Source: an uncultured Planctomycetota bacterium
Lineage (GTDB): Bacteria; Planctomycetota; Brocadiia; CAIUPP01
Assembly: GCA_903901045.1 (NCBI GenBank)
Contig: CAIUPP010000075.1
Span: forward strand, 1 to 64,000
Direction of reading: 5' to 3'
Length of the DNA: 64,000 nucleotides
Shown: positions 8,816-17,713 of the stretch, one piece after another
Layout of the letters: each line of letters starts with the position of its first letter
Numbering within the stretch: the stretch's first letter is position 1
Program-made: the position numbers and the translations under genes
The notes under the pieces: generated by a model
The model's database searches: none
What the model was told of the DNA's origin: nothing
The model's input: only the letters and a program-made list of their open reading frames with translations

Positions 8816-9901
8816 CTAAGACGTTGCCGGATTACTGATAGGCGCTGATGCATGGTTCGGCGTTCGGCGTTTCGCGCCGGTGGAGGCCCGGACGACCAAC
8901 TCGGGCAGGAGCGTCACGGCGCGCGGGACGCCGATGTCCCCAGCCAGCCGCCCCCGGAGCATGCCCCAGCAAAGCTCCATCATCTCCCGGATCGGCGCGC
9001 GCATGCTCGTCAGTGGCGGGCGGGCGAACCGCGCATGGTCCGTATCGTCATAGCCGCACACCGCCACGTCATCGGGCACCCGCAGGCCGCGATTGAACAG
9101 GCAGTTCATGGCCGCCAGGGCAATGACGTCGTTCGCCCCCATCACCAAATCCACTTTCAGACCCTCTGCCAGCGCGCGGTCGAACGCCTCGTACGCCGTT
9201 TCATAAAGAGGAAAACCGTGCGACGGGCGCTCCGTGTAACCCACCTTCGCCACCAATTCCATTCCCCAATGCCGCAGGGCGCGTTCGATGGAATGGAATT
9301 TCAGGGAGTGCGGAAGGTCATTCATTTCTCCCTCATACCCGAGAATGCAGATGCGCTGAAATCCCTGCTCGTGCGCATGGTCCACCAGCAGCCGCATACC
9401 GTATGACGCGTCCAGTTTCACTACGTCCGCCTCGGAAGGCTGCGACCCGTTGAAGGCCACCACCGGGATCCCGAACTCCTTGAGCTGACCGACCAAGCTG
9501 TTGATCTCCTCATCGGGCGCGTGGGGGAACAGCAGCATTCCGCGCCAGTGCTGTTCCAACGCGCTGTTGAGGAGAGAGGGAATTTCCGTGCGTTCGTAGT
9601 TCACTCGGACAAGTTTCATGCCGTCCGCCCTAGCCAGGGTCTCCAGGCGGCCGAGCGCCTCCTCCTGCGGGGTCATTTCCGCTATGGGCGGGGTCGCCAG
9701 GGCGACCAGATTGGTCTGCCCCATTGACAGGGAACGCGCATGCTGGTTGGGGACGTAATTGCTGCGCTTCGCGGCCCGCTCAACCCGAGCGCGAACATCC
9801 GGGTTCACCCCCGGTAGGTTGCGCAAGGCGCGGGAGGCGGTGCTGATGGACACCCCCACCTCTTTTGCTAAATCGCTCAGCATAATACGCTTAGCCACCA
9901 T
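8816..9901 (-). CDS. LacI-family transcriptional regulator (module A)
   Basis: 361 residues: N-terminal LacI helix-turn-helix (about 7-55; DLAKEVGVSISTASRAL, then a hinge at YVPNQHARSLSMGQTN) and a periplasmic-binding-protein-like effector domain (about 62-340; conserved GYDDTDHARFARPPLTSMR near the end). It is full length and intact. It heads a minus-strand cassette with the pseudopilin-like gene and the large hydrolase. It is very close to the regulator at 55648 and more distant from that at 60375. Candidate operators between its promoter and start codon suggest autoregulation. The ligand is probably a sugar released by the hydrolase (inference). Confidence 0.93.
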   Translation of the reverse strand: MVAKRIMLSDLAKEVGVSISTASRALRNLPGVNPDVRARVERAAKRSNYVPNQHARSLSMGQTNLVALATPPIAEMTPQEEALGRLETLARADGMKLVRVNYERTEIPSLLNSALEQHWRGMLLFPHAPDEEINSLVGQLKEFGIPVVAFNGSQPSEADVVKLDASYGMRLLVDHAHEQGFQRICILGYEGEMNDLPHSLKFHSIERALRHWGMELVAKVGYTERPSHGFPLYETAYEAFDRALAEGLKVDLVMGANDVIALAAMNCLFNRGLRVPDDVAVCGYDDTDHARFARPPLTSMRAPIREMMELCWGMLRGRLAGDIGVPRAVTLLPELVVRASTGAKRRTPNHASAPISNPATS

Positions 9902-9904
9902 AGC

Positions 9905-9918
9905 TGCAATCGTTTCCT
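9905..9918. promoter_or_regulatory. Candidate proximal LacI operator (module A)
   Basis: TGCAATCGTTTCCT, a half-conserved version of the distal site, placed 3 bp outside the lacI start codon. The module B regulator has a better palindrome at exactly the same distance from its start codon. Confidence 0.45.
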
Positions 9919-9970
9919 ATTTCTGCCTCATTGCTGCTTGTATGGCCAATACCCTTCATGCACCACGCAT

Positions 9971-9984
9971 TGCAACCGTTTGCA
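9971..9984. promoter_or_regulatory. Candidate LacI operator (module A)
   Basis: TGCAACCGTTTGCA, a near-palindrome with TGCAA/TTGCA arms around a central CG, the classical LacI-family operator form. It lies 14 bp downstream of the lacI -10 hexamer, where a bound repressor would block initiation. Confidence 0.68.
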
Positions 9985-9998
9985 GTTATCATAGCCTG

Positions 9999-10027
9999 AT
10001 TATAGACTTTCCTATCTTGTAGCGCAA
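9999..10027 (-). promoter_or_regulatory. Promoter of the module A lacI gene; the rest of the 426-bp divergent gap has no other clear element
   Basis: On the minus strand TTGCGC (10022-10027), a 17-bp spacer and a consensus TATAAT (9999-10004). The divergent gap 9902-10327 otherwise holds the two candidate operators and a Shine-Dalgarno (AAGGAG) for the URO-D gene at 10328. I found no convincing promoter pair for that plus-strand gene. Confidence 0.7.
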
Positions 10028-10327
10028 GAGGCTTGATAGGCTTTTTCATTTAGTTCAGACGCTATACACAAGTGCAGATACCAACTCGCTACAGCCTAAT
10101 AAGTAACGTGATCACTGCCATATCGGATACGCTCCGATCCGGCCATTGCCAACTTCCACCGCCCTAAGCATCCCTCTTGCCCGCCGGTTTACAGGAAACG
10201 CCGCGCCGGGTAGAATGACCCTCCAAGATTTGGAGCGGGCGCATACGCTGTTCATTTCGTCCGCCATAACGAGCGTTATTTCTCTCCGGGCCTGGACCGG
10301 AGAATTTGCCTCAAGGAGCCCCTTCAC

Positions 10328-11377
10328 ATGACACCTCGAGAACGTGTTCTGGCTGTACTGCGCGGGAAACCGGTGGACCAAGTGCCGTTCACCATTTATG
10401 AAGGGAAGATTCCGCAATGCGCCGTCGAGCGACGGCTGCGCAACGAGGGGCTGTGCATCGTGAACCGGCATGTCCCGGCAATCATCCGGGATGCCCCGAG
10501 TTGCGTGATGGAGTCGCACACCAGCCAGGAGAAGGGGAAGCAGCGGATTCGCATGATCATCCGTACCCCAATCGGAGAACTGTCCAGCGTCAGCGAACCG
10601 GCCGGCTTCACATCCTGGACTGTCGAGAAGTTGTTCAAGCGGCAGGAGGACTACAAGCTGCTGCGCTGCTGGGTCCAGGACTGGCAGTATCGACCGAATT
10701 ACGAGGAGTTCGCCGCCGCCGAGAAGTGGATGGGCGAAGACGTGATCCTGCGCGGCGGCGTGGGGGCCTGCCCGCTCCATGAGATCATGATCCATTGGAT
10801 GGGAGTGGAGGTTTTCGCCGTGGAGTGGATGGAGAACCGCGACGAGATCCTCGCGCTCGAAGCGCTCATGGCTGCGAAATTGCGCGAGGTTTATCCCATC
10901 CTGGCGAACTCCCCCATCACGCACGCCAACTTCGGCGGCAACGAGGTCCCGGAGGTGATGGGGCCGGCGCGTTACCGGCAGTACTGCCTGCCGCTGTTCA
11001 ATGCCTGCGCCGAGGCCTTCCACGCCAAGGGCAAGTGGCTCGGCTCGCATATGGACGGAAACAACCGCGCATGGGCGGCGGACGTTGCCGCGTCGGGGCT
11101 GGATTATATCGAGGCGTTCACGCCCGCGCCGGACACGGACCTGACGTTTTCCGAGGCGCTCAAGGCGTGGCCGAACAAGGTGCTCTGGATCAACTTCCCC
11201 TCCTCGGTGCACCTGTGCAGCCTCGAAAAGATCAGGCAGACCACGCGCGAGATCATCCAGGCCGCGGCCGGAACGAACCGGCTCATCCTCGGCATCACCG
11301 AGGATATCCCCCCGGACCGCTGGCAGGAGAACCTGCTCGCCATCTCGGAGGTCATCCACGCGATGCGGACCGGCTGA
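10328..11377 (+). CDS. URO-D-fold protein (uroporphyrinogen decarboxylase family), HxDG type
   Basis: 349 residues with the family opening TPRERVLAVLRGKPVDQVP and a TIM-barrel fold related to HemE and to cobamide-dependent methyltransferases (MtaA/MtbA/CmuA). The HemE N-terminal substrate loop is absent, so it is not a heme enzyme. At 241-244 it has HMDGN where MtaA-type proteins have HxCG with a zinc-binding Cys. There is no signal peptide. AAGGAG precedes the ATG by about 10 bp. It stands alone on the plus strand, divergent from lacI of module A and converging on another URO-D gene 7 bp away. A role in one-carbon or sugar-side-group chemistry is possible but unproven. Confidence 0.8.
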   Translation: MTPRERVLAVLRGKPVDQVPFTIYEGKIPQCAVERRLRNEGLCIVNRHVPAIIRDAPSCVMESHTSQEKGKQRIRMIIRTPIGELSSVSEPAGFTSWTVEKLFKRQEDYKLLRCWVQDWQYRPNYEEFAAAEKWMGEDVILRGGVGACPLHEIMIHWMGVEVFAVEWMENRDEILALEALMAAKLREVYPILANSPITHANFGGNEVPEVMGPARYRQYCLPLFNACAEAFHAKGKWLGSHMDGNNRAWAADVAASGLDYIEAFTPAPDTDLTFSEALKAWPNKVLWINFPSSVHLCSLEKIRQTTREIIQAAAGTNRLILGITEDIPPDRWQENLLAISEVIHAMRTG

Positions 11378-11384
11378 GGCGCGC

Positions 11385-12548
11385 TCAGGTGGCGAACTCC
11401 AGGCAGCGCTTCCGGAAGTGGAGGTAGTTGGCGTAGGAGACCTCCTCCGGCACGCCGTGATCGCAGGTCGGAATGTAACCGCCGCGCTTGCGCATGACGG
11501 GGAATATCCGGTCCACGAGCCGGTCGATCTCCGCAGTCCCCTTCGCCAGTTCACGCTTGTCCACCCCGCCGCAGAGCGTCAGGTCGGCGTACTGCCGCCC
11601 CGTGCGCACCACGTCGCAGCCCGAGGCCGCCTCGAACGGGCTCATGACGTCCATGCCGAGCTCCCGGTAGAATGGGATCGCCGGATCGGCGAACCCGTCG
11701 GTGTCGATCTGGAAATAGAGGTGCCGCGCTTTGTCGATCTGGCGCGACTTGATGTTGGCGATCAACTGCTGGTAGTAGGGGAAGAGGTACTCGCGCATCA
11801 TCTCCTGCGAGATGAGCGTGCCGTGGTTGTAGCAGATGTCCTCCCCGAAGTAGAGTTCGTCGAGCGTGACGTGCTCCTGGTGCCGGAGGACCACGGCGTC
11901 GGCCAGCGCCAGCCAGGCGCGCATGCAACGGTGGATCAGGTCAGGCGAATCATGGACCATGTAGAGCAGGTCCACCGGCCCGATGAGGGAGCGCAGGTAC
12001 ATGTAGCCGCCGATCACCTGCTGCTGGATCATCAACCCCCGGCCCGCCGCCTGGCGCGCCGCGTCCATCCGTTTCTCCAGCCCGGCGAAACGCCCCGCCG
12101 TGGCCGGATCGAGCCGCCAGAGGCACTGCTCTTCCCAACTCTTCTGATCGCGAACGGGGTGCGCCACATATTCCGGCATGAAGCCGCTGCGCCGCCCTTT
12201 GAAATAGAGGACATGCCGCCCTGCCGCATCCTGCGCCAGTTCGTGCGCGCCACGCTCTTCCAGCACCTTCTCCTCGAACACGGGCGAAAAGGCCGCCTCA
12301 CACCAGCCCAGTTCCCTCAACACGTGCGCGCCGGACGGGTCGTAGCCGAAAAGCGTCTCCAGCGGGACCTCCTGCGGCATTCCCTGCTCCTTCCAGCGTT
12401 CGAGGCAGTAATAGCCGAACTCGCGCTGAAAGAAGGGGGCGTCCGGCGTCCGCGCGTAGGCGTCGCGCAACTTCCGGGCGCTCGGGGACATCCGCTCACG
12501 CGCAACCATGCCGTGGATGCCGTCGGAACCTCTGTGGGTGTCTCGCAT
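11385..12548 (-). CDS. URO-D-fold protein, DxDG type
   Basis: 387 residues. Recognised as the URO-D fold by its C-terminal half: FGEDICYNHGTLIS (about 235-247), MREYLFPYYQQ, then YFQIDTDGFADP (about 279-289), where the zinc-site His-x-Cys of related methyltransferases is replaced by Asp-x-Asp, and a final glycine-rich strand with CDHGVPEEVSY. It most resembles the plus-strand gene at 42398, which has matching YNHGPMIS and VDTDG segments. It is the last gene of the GH4-epimerase-URO-D operon, 29 bp after its neighbour, with GGAG about 11 bp before ATG. No HemE signature. Confidence 0.78.
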   Translation of the reverse strand: MRDTHRGSDGIHGMVARERMSPSARKLRDAYARTPDAPFFQREFGYYCLERWKEQGMPQEVPLETLFGYDPSGAHVLRELGWCEAAFSPVFEEKVLEERGAHELAQDAAGRHVLYFKGRRSGFMPEYVAHPVRDQKSWEEQCLWRLDPATAGRFAGLEKRMDAARQAAGRGLMIQQQVIGGYMYLRSLIGPVDLLYMVHDSPDLIHRCMRAWLALADAVVLRHQEHVTLDELYFGEDICYNHGTLISQEMMREYLFPYYQQLIANIKSRQIDKARHLYFQIDTDGFADPAIPFYRELGMDVMSPFEAASGCDVVRTGRQYADLTLCGGVDKRELAKGTAEIDRLVDRIFPVMRKRGGYIPTCDHGVPEEVSYANYLHFRKRCLEFAT

Positions 12549-12577
12549 CTGTTATGCACTCCAAATGAATGAGCCGC

Positions 12578-13645
12578 TCACGCCGCGCCAAACTCCCGCG
12601 CCAGCCGCATCGCAGTCTCGTCGGACAGGTCGGGGACAATCATCACAAAGAAGAACCCTTTCCCCCCGTGGCGTCGAATGATCCGCCGGGCTTCCTCGGG
12701 CGTCGCTCCGACCTGGATCAGCTTCCCGGCCTCGCGGATGCGCCCGAGCAGGTCCGGCCATTCCACCGCCGGAGGCTTCCCGCCGCCGGGGATCCACTGG
12801 ATGCCGTGCAGGTTCGGGATGGAGAGCAGGTGATCCAGATGCGGCAACTGCCCGACGCCGTCCATGTGATAGAAAGCGTACTCCAGCCGGTCGCAGCAAG
12901 CCCGAAGGTCGGGCAGGACGAACTGCTTGAACATATCCGGCGAGATCATGTAACTGAAGTCCGATTGCAGCATGTACGTGCTTCTCGGCGCCCAGGTGGA
13001 AGCCCAGGGGATCGTGCCGGGGCAATGCGCCGCCGTCAGAGCGCGCAGGGCATCGTATGCCTCCGACCACAAACGCGTGACCCGGTTCACGCAGCGAACC
13101 ACTTCGTCCGGCTCCTCCACCGCGTCCATGAGCAGGCGCTCGGTTCCGTGCAGGCCGGCCAGAATATCCAGGTTGCCGCCCAAGTCCGTCAGGCCGATCT
13201 GCACCCGTTCCCCCAGCCGCCGCGCCAGGAGGTCGGTGACGTGGCGGATGCGCGTCCACCAGGGGTTTCTCTCGTCCAGCGCGATGCGCAGATCGGCCAG
13301 ACGCTGATGCGGCGGGGGCTCGAACCAGACCGTATCCGGCGCCGGGTGCAGCCGAGCCCCGGTGAAGGCCGCCGCCACGCCGGGCCCGTAGTTCGGAAAG
13401 AAATAGGGAATCGCGTCGCCATAGAAGCGCTGACTCGACAGAAGCTCCACGGCGGCTTGCGTTACCTGATCGTCCGACCAGTCCGAAGGCCAATTTGTCA
13501 GGAAAGGGGAAGGCCTGACGCCCTTGGGGTCGGACACCACGAGGCCGATCAGCGGCCGATCAAGTTCGCCGCGCCACCAGGCGGTGTATGTCTCGCGGAC
13601 GCGCTCCCATTGCTGCGGGGAAAACCCGATCTTCGCGTGAGTCAT
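12578..13645 (-). CDS. URO-D-superfamily protein, HxDG type
   Basis: 355 residues. The N-terminal region (QQWERVRETYTAWWRGELDRPLIGL) differs from the other copies, but the C-terminal barrel is URO-D-like, with AFYHMDGVG (His260, Asp262) followed by LHGIQWIPGGGKP. Six of the seven copies in the window share an H/D-x-D-G motif at this site. Its start codon overlaps the epimerase stop by 4 bp (ATGA), so the two are translationally coupled. Possible roles are demethylation or decarboxylation of a sugar derivative in the epimerase pathway; no substrate can be read from the sequence. Confidence 0.68.
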   Translation of the reverse strand: MTHAKIGFSPQQWERVRETYTAWWRGELDRPLIGLVVSDPKGVRPSPFLTNWPSDWSDDQVTQAAVELLSSQRFYGDAIPYFFPNYGPGVAAAFTGARLHPAPDTVWFEPPPHQRLADLRIALDERNPWWTRIRHVTDLLARRLGERVQIGLTDLGGNLDILAGLHGTERLLMDAVEEPDEVVRCVNRVTRLWSEAYDALRALTAAHCPGTIPWASTWAPRSTYMLQSDFSYMISPDMFKQFVLPDLRACCDRLEYAFYHMDGVGQLPHLDHLLSIPNLHGIQWIPGGGKPPAVEWPDLLGRIREAGKLIQVGATPEEARRIIRRHGGKGFFFVMIVPDLSDETAMRLAREFGAA

Positions 13646-14862
13646 GGCTCGATCTTCCGCCCGCGGCTCCCCGAGCCCGCTTTCTCGGCGCGAACCCGCT
13701 CAAGCAGCTTCCAGCAATTGAGCTGCATCCGCGGAAGGTGGAAGGGCCCCTTCCACATGTTCCCCTTGATGGGGGTCGAGACCGTCCCGTCGCGATGCAG
13801 ATAGCCGAACCACTCGCCGTTCTTCTTGTCGGGGAAGTGGGCATAAGTCCAGTCATGCACCCGTTTGTGCCAGGCCAGGTGCTTCGCCTCGCCGGTGAGA
13901 TGCCAGGCCAGCAGGGTGGCGTAAATCGCCTCGTTATGCGGCCACCAGAGCTTCATGTCATGTTCATAAGGCTCCGCCGGTTTCCCGTCGATGTCCACGT
14001 AGTAGAGGATGCCGCCGAATTTCTTGTCCCAGCCGATTTCCAGCGACCATTCCATAACCTGTGCGGCCTCGGCGATGAGCTTCCGGTCGCCGCGCACGCG
14101 CCCCTCCTCCATCAGGAACCAGGCGGTTTCGATCGCGTGGCCCGGATTCACGATGCGGCCGTCGGGCAGGTCATACATCGGCTTTCCGTCCGGCGCGACG
14201 TTCTCCAGCAGCACTTTGCGATCGCGCTGCACGAAGTGATGGAGCACTTCATGGATGGACTGATCCACCACCTCCTTGTACAACGGGTGGTCATCCACCT
14301 GGCGGAGGATCTGGGTGGTGGCCAGGAGGATCATCGGCATCGCGTGCCCCTTCATCTGCCGCGTGGCGGGGATGAGCTTCGGCGGCAGGAGGCCGGGGGT
14401 GCGGTAATACATGATCATCCGGCGGTACAGGTCGATGGCTTTCTGCCGGATCTTTTCATCTCCCGTGGCGCGCGCGTACTCCGCCAGGGCAATGATGATG
14501 AACTGCTCGCTGAAGAGATAGCGGCGCTTGCGCAGCGGACGGCCGTCGCGCGTGACGCTGTAGAAGCAGCGCCCGTCGGCGTCGAAGGCATGCTTGAGGA
14601 TGAACTCCAGCCCGTGGCGCGACAAGTCGAGCCATTCCTTCCGCTGCTCCACTTCGTTGTAAAGCCGCGCCAGCAGCCAGGTGAAGCGCCCCTGAATCCA
14701 GATGGCCTTGTCCCAGCTGACGCGCGAGCCGTCCGCGTCCACGTACGTGGCGAACCCACCGCACTTCCGGTCGACGCCATGCTTGATCCAGAACGGCACC
14801 GTATCCTTCAGCAGGCCGTCGCGATAGATTGCGATCAGTTCTTCCATTCGCCTGGGCGTCAT
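13642..14862 (-). CDS. N-acylglucosamine 2-epimerase (AGE) family protein
   Basis: 406 residues, the usual AGE length, forming an (alpha/alpha)6 barrel without signal peptide. Conserved pieces: WIQGRFTWLLARLYN (56-69), NPGHAIETAWFL (His242), LWWPHNEAIYATLLA (His309) and a C-terminal GPFHLPRMQL (His375). His242, His309 and His375 fit the catalytic and substrate-site histidines of AGE and cellobiose 2-epimerases. The enzyme would interconvert a C2-epimeric reducing sugar or disaccharide in the cytoplasm. It lies between GH4 (77 bp upstream) and a URO-D gene (4-bp overlap), so it probably epimerises a sugar released by the GH4 enzyme. Confidence 0.88.
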   Translation of the reverse strand: MTPRRMEELIAIYRDGLLKDTVPFWIKHGVDRKCGGFATYVDADGSRVSWDKAIWIQGRFTWLLARLYNEVEQRKEWLDLSRHGLEFILKHAFDADGRCFYSVTRDGRPLRKRRYLFSEQFIIIALAEYARATGDEKIRQKAIDLYRRMIMYYRTPGLLPPKLIPATRQMKGHAMPMILLATTQILRQVDDHPLYKEVVDQSIHEVLHHFVQRDRKVLLENVAPDGKPMYDLPDGRIVNPGHAIETAWFLMEEGRVRGDRKLIAEAAQVMEWSLEIGWDKKFGGILYYVDIDGKPAEPYEHDMKLWWPHNEAIYATLLAWHLTGEAKHLAWHKRVHDWTYAHFPDKKNGEWFGYLHRDGTVSTPIKGNMWKGPFHLPRMQLNCWKLLERVRAEKAGSGSRGRKIEP

Positions 14863-14939
14863 AACGCGCTCCCCTTCCTTTCATCCATTGCGCGATTCCA
14901 CCCCGCCGCGTTGGGGGCGTGGAAAACCGCTTGCCTCGG

Positions 14940-16265
14940 TCATTTCTTCATCTTGAACTGCGGCAGGTACTCCCTGTTCTTGCGGAACATCGCGTCAACC
15001 ATCTTCCTTGTCTCGGCGAGGGAGAGCACCGCCGCCGTCAAGGGGTCATACGCGATGGCATGGAAGGCCAGCTCGCGGTCGCCGGTGAGCGCCGCTTCGA
15101 CGGCCATTTCCTCGCTCGCGACGGTGATGCCGTTCAGCGCGGCGCATTGCGGCGGCAGCGCGCCGACATGCACGGCATTCAAGCCGTTGCGGTCCGCATA
15201 GACGGGAACCTCCACGCACGCTCCCTCGGGCAGGTTCGTGATCAACCCGCTGTTCGGGACGTTTCCATTGAACAGGAACGGCTCCCCTCCCATCCAGGCG
15301 CTGATGATGGAGGCCGCATACTCATGCCCGCGTTTGAGGTCCAGCGGCGTCGAGGGGCTGAGCCATTTCTCGGCGTCGCGACGCCAGCTCTTCTCCCGAG
15401 CCAGGTAGTACTTGACGATGTACGCGTACTTCCCGGGATTCCAGCCGGTGCTGTGCGTGCAGTACTTCCTGATCAGATCCGGCCTCTTGCGGAACCACCA
15501 GTTGTATTCGGAGTTGTGCCCGCTGGATTCCGTGACGTAATATCCCAGTTGCAGGAACATTTCGTTGCGCACCTGCTCCTCGTTGTGGATCTTCCTGCTC
15601 CCCTCGATCGCCTTGCGGATGAGCGGAATGGCGTCCCGTTTCTTCCAGTCGTACTTGATGAACCAGGACTGGTGATTGACTCCGGCGGAGAGATAGGTGA
15701 CTTCGTTCATCGGCGCGCCGATCCACCGGGCCAGCATCAGGGCGGTCCCCTGAACGCTGTGGCAGAGGCCGGTGACCTTCACGGAACTGCGGCGCTGCAT
15801 GGCGCGGCAGAGCATCGCCATCGGGTTGGTGTAGTTCAGCAGCAGGGCGTTCGGGCAATACCGCTCCATATCGCGGCAAATGTCGAGCATGACGGGGATG
15901 GTGCGGAAGGCGCGGAAGATGCCGGAAGGGCCGCGCGTGTCGCCGATGTTGATGTCCACGCCGAACTTCTTGGGAATTTCAATGTCGTGACGCCAGACCT
16001 GAACGCCGCCGGCGAGGATCGTGCAAAGCACCGCGTCGGCCCCCTTGAGCGCCTCCCGGCGGTCCTTCGTGGCAATGATCTTCGCGGGGTACTTCCCCTC
16101 GTCAATGATGCGTTGCACCGAACGCCGGGCAAACTCCAGGCGCTCGTCGTCAACGTCCATCAGCGCAAGGGTGGAGCCCCGGAGCAGCGGAAATGTCAGG
16201 AGGTCCTTCACCAGGACTCTCGTGAACCCAAAGCTGCCCGCACCGATAAATGCGATTTTAGGCAT
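14940..16265 (-). CDS. Glycoside hydrolase family 4 (alpha-galactosidase/alpha-galacturonidase-like)
   Basis: 441 residues. The N-terminal Rossmann motif [14 protein letters not shown] (6-19) binds NAD; NYTNPM (144-149), Cys168-His169 in GLCHSVQG and His198 in GVNHQSW form the metal and active site typical of GH4, which hydrolyses by a redox-elimination mechanism needing NAD and Mn2+. The absence of a signal peptide fits cytoplasmic cleavage of imported oligosaccharides. The CHS pattern is of the MelA/alpha-galacturonidase type, not the phospho-glucosidase type. ATG at 16265 is preferred to the GTG at 16280 because GAGGA sits 8 bp before it. It is the first gene of the operon and diverges from the PocR-AraC regulator. 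Confidence 0.88.
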   Translation of the reverse strand: MPKIAFIGAGSFGFTRVLVKDLLTFPLLRGSTLALMDVDDERLEFARRSVQRIIDEGKYPAKIIATKDRREALKGADAVLCTILAGGVQVWRHDIEIPKKFGVDINIGDTRGPSGIFRAFRTIPVMLDICRDMERYCPNALLLNYTNPMAMLCRAMQRRSSVKVTGLCHSVQGTALMLARWIGAPMNEVTYLSAGVNHQSWFIKYDWKKRDAIPLIRKAIEGSRKIHNEEQVRNEMFLQLGYYVTESSGHNSEYNWWFRKRPDLIRKYCTHSTGWNPGKYAYIVKYYLAREKSWRRDAEKWLSPSTPLDLKRGHEYAASIISAWMGGEPFLFNGNVPNSGLITNLPEGACVEVPVYADRNGLNAVHVGALPPQCAALNGITVASEEMAVEAALTGDRELAFHAIAYDPLTAAVLSLAETRKMVDAMFRKNREYLPQFKMKK

Positions 16266-16339
16266 GGACGGATTCCTCACTCTCTATTGAAACATCGCGC
16301 GCCAGCCGCGATTCCCTCGCGCCGGAAATCCGCGGCAAC

Positions 16340-16345
16340 ATTATA
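16340..16345 (-). promoter_or_regulatory. Candidate -10 box for the GH4 operon; the rest of the divergent GH4/araC gap is otherwise plain
   Basis: A consensus TATAAT on the minus strand, 75 bp before the GH4 start, with no recognisable -35 box at the right distance. A missing -35 is common at activator-dependent promoters, which fits control by the divergent AraC-type gene. The remainder of 16266-16590 shows only the araC promoter candidate. Confidence 0.42.
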
Positions 16346-16498
16346 CAGGCCGGACCGCCCCGCCGCACACAAACCGAAGCGCCCCCGCATGAACGCTCGG
16401 ACGGACCTGCTCGGCGGCCTCGGCGGCGCATGCCCGTTTGGGCATGATCTTTTCGCCGCTCCACGCCGCGTTCCCTCACGCCGCGGAACCCGGCCCGC

Positions 16499-16528
16499 TT
16501 GACACCCGCCTGTCCATAAGGATAGAGT
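16499..16528 (+). promoter_or_regulatory. Candidate promoter of the PocR-AraC regulator
   Basis: Consensus TTGACA (16499-16504), an 18-bp spacer and TAGAGT (16523-16528). A transcript from here would reach the ATG at 16591 after about 55 nt, which supports that start over the upstream reading. Confidence 0.45.
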
Positions 16529-16590
16529 CCGCTTCGTGCGGCGGCAATGCACTTGCGGGCATTCTTGTGTCAGTTCAGGCAGGGCGCCCT

Positions 16591-17454
16591 ATGGCTGCGT
16601 CGGGAGATATCTTTCGGTCCGTCTGCATGTCCGCGGCGTTTCGGGACAATATGAACCTCCTGCAGTCCCTCTGCGTGGGGCGCGTGGGCTACTTTGCCCC
16701 GAGCCTCCGCGCGTTCGACGACCCCCAGGAGGAGTACCAGGGCCTGCCCACCTTCTCCTCCTTCAGCGACTTCTGCTCGGCGCTGCGCGAGGACCCCGCC
16801 TTCGACGCCCAGTGCGTCCAATGCGACCGCAAGCATCTGCGCATTGCGCTGAACCAGGCCGCCCCGCACTGCTATGTCTGCCACGCCGGCTGCTGGGAGA
16901 GCATGAGCGTGCTGCGCGGGCACAGTTCGGCGCCGCTGGGCGTTCTGGTTTTCGGGCAGGTGCGCGCCTTCGATTCCCTGCCTGATCCCGAGCGGTACGC
17001 CCGCCATCGCAACGCCCGCAAGCTGCGGGCGCTCTACCGGCATCTCCCCTCGATGAGCGGGGAGAGCGTGCAACGATGGGCGCGCGTCTTCTCCGTCGTG
17101 GGAGGATTCATTGCGGACAGCGCGCTGCAGGAGATCCGGCAGGACGGCTGGGCCAGGGCCGTGTTCAATTACGTCGAGGCGAACGTAAACCGCCCCATCT
17201 CCCTCCAGGAAATCGCCCGGGTGAGCGGGAAAAGCCGGTCGTTCCTGACTCACAATTTCAGCCGGCGTTTCGGCGGCTCCCTCAGGCGATACCTGAACGA
17301 GCGACGAGTCGCGCGGGCGAAGGAACTGCTGGCCGACGGCCTTTCGATCAAGGAGGTTTCCTCCGGCATGGGCTTCAACGACAGGTATGTATTCACAAAG
17401 ATGTTCAAGAAAGTTGCCGGCGTCTCCCCGGGCAAGTTTGCGCGGAAGAAATGA
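16591..17454 (+). CDS. AraC-family regulator with PocR sensory domain
   Basis: 287 residues from the chosen ATG; an ATG at 16438 would add 51 residues and lies upstream of the likely promoter. The N-terminal half (about 20-180) is PocR-like: paired cysteines CVQCDRKH and CYVCHAGCWESMSVLRG, then PLGVLVFGQVR. The C-terminal half (about 190-285) carries two AraC helix-turn-helix units, SLQEIARVSGKSRSFLTHNFSRRFG split around residue 205-230, and SIKEVSSGMGFNDRYVFTKMFKK near the end. PocR domains sense small hydrocarbons or diols such as propanediol. Being divergent from GH4 and upstream of the secreted hydrolases at 17714-24599, it is the likely activator of one or both. Confidence 0.85.
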   Translation: MAASGDIFRSVCMSAAFRDNMNLLQSLCVGRVGYFAPSLRAFDDPQEEYQGLPTFSSFSDFCSALREDPAFDAQCVQCDRKHLRIALNQAAPHCYVCHAGCWESMSVLRGHSSAPLGVLVFGQVRAFDSLPDPERYARHRNARKLRALYRHLPSMSGESVQRWARVFSVVGGFIADSALQEIRQDGWARAVFNYVEANVNRPISLQEIARVSGKSRSFLTHNFSRRFGGSLRRYLNERRVARAKELLADGLSIKEVSSGMGFNDRYVFTKMFKKVAGVSPGKFARKK

Positions 17455-17530
17455 CAAAAGCCTGAAGCAATCTGACATCCCCTACTATCCATTTGCATGT
17501 CATCTGTTCTAACGTACCGACAAGTCTTAC

Positions 17531-17590
17531 TCGTATAAGCAAAGAACTACTTGACGCCTTTCCGTAGATGTTGTATAAGATTCGTATAAG
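17531..17590. repeat. Spaced TCGTATAAG direct repeats upstream of the 17714 operon
   Basis: Exact copies at 17531-17539 and 17582-17590, with a third near-copy TTGTATAAG (17571-17579) containing the -10 box. Tandem same-orientation half-sites are typical of AraC-type regulators, so these may be binding sites for the gene ending at 17454. Confidence 0.4.
17551..17579 (+). promoter_or_regulatory. Sigma70-type promoter of the 17714-24599 operon
   Basis: TTGACG (17551-17556), a 17-bp spacer and TATAAG (17574-17579), giving a leader of about 130 nt before the first ATG. Confidence 0.65.
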
Positions 17591-17713
17591 TTCGAGGTGC
17601 GTTGGGGGTCTTGGCTTGCGGCGGGTCCCGCAGCCAAAACGGCTCCCATTTGGCATTGTCGCGACCGGTAATTGGGCAACGCAGTTTCTGTCACTTTTAG
17701 AAAGGACACGGTC

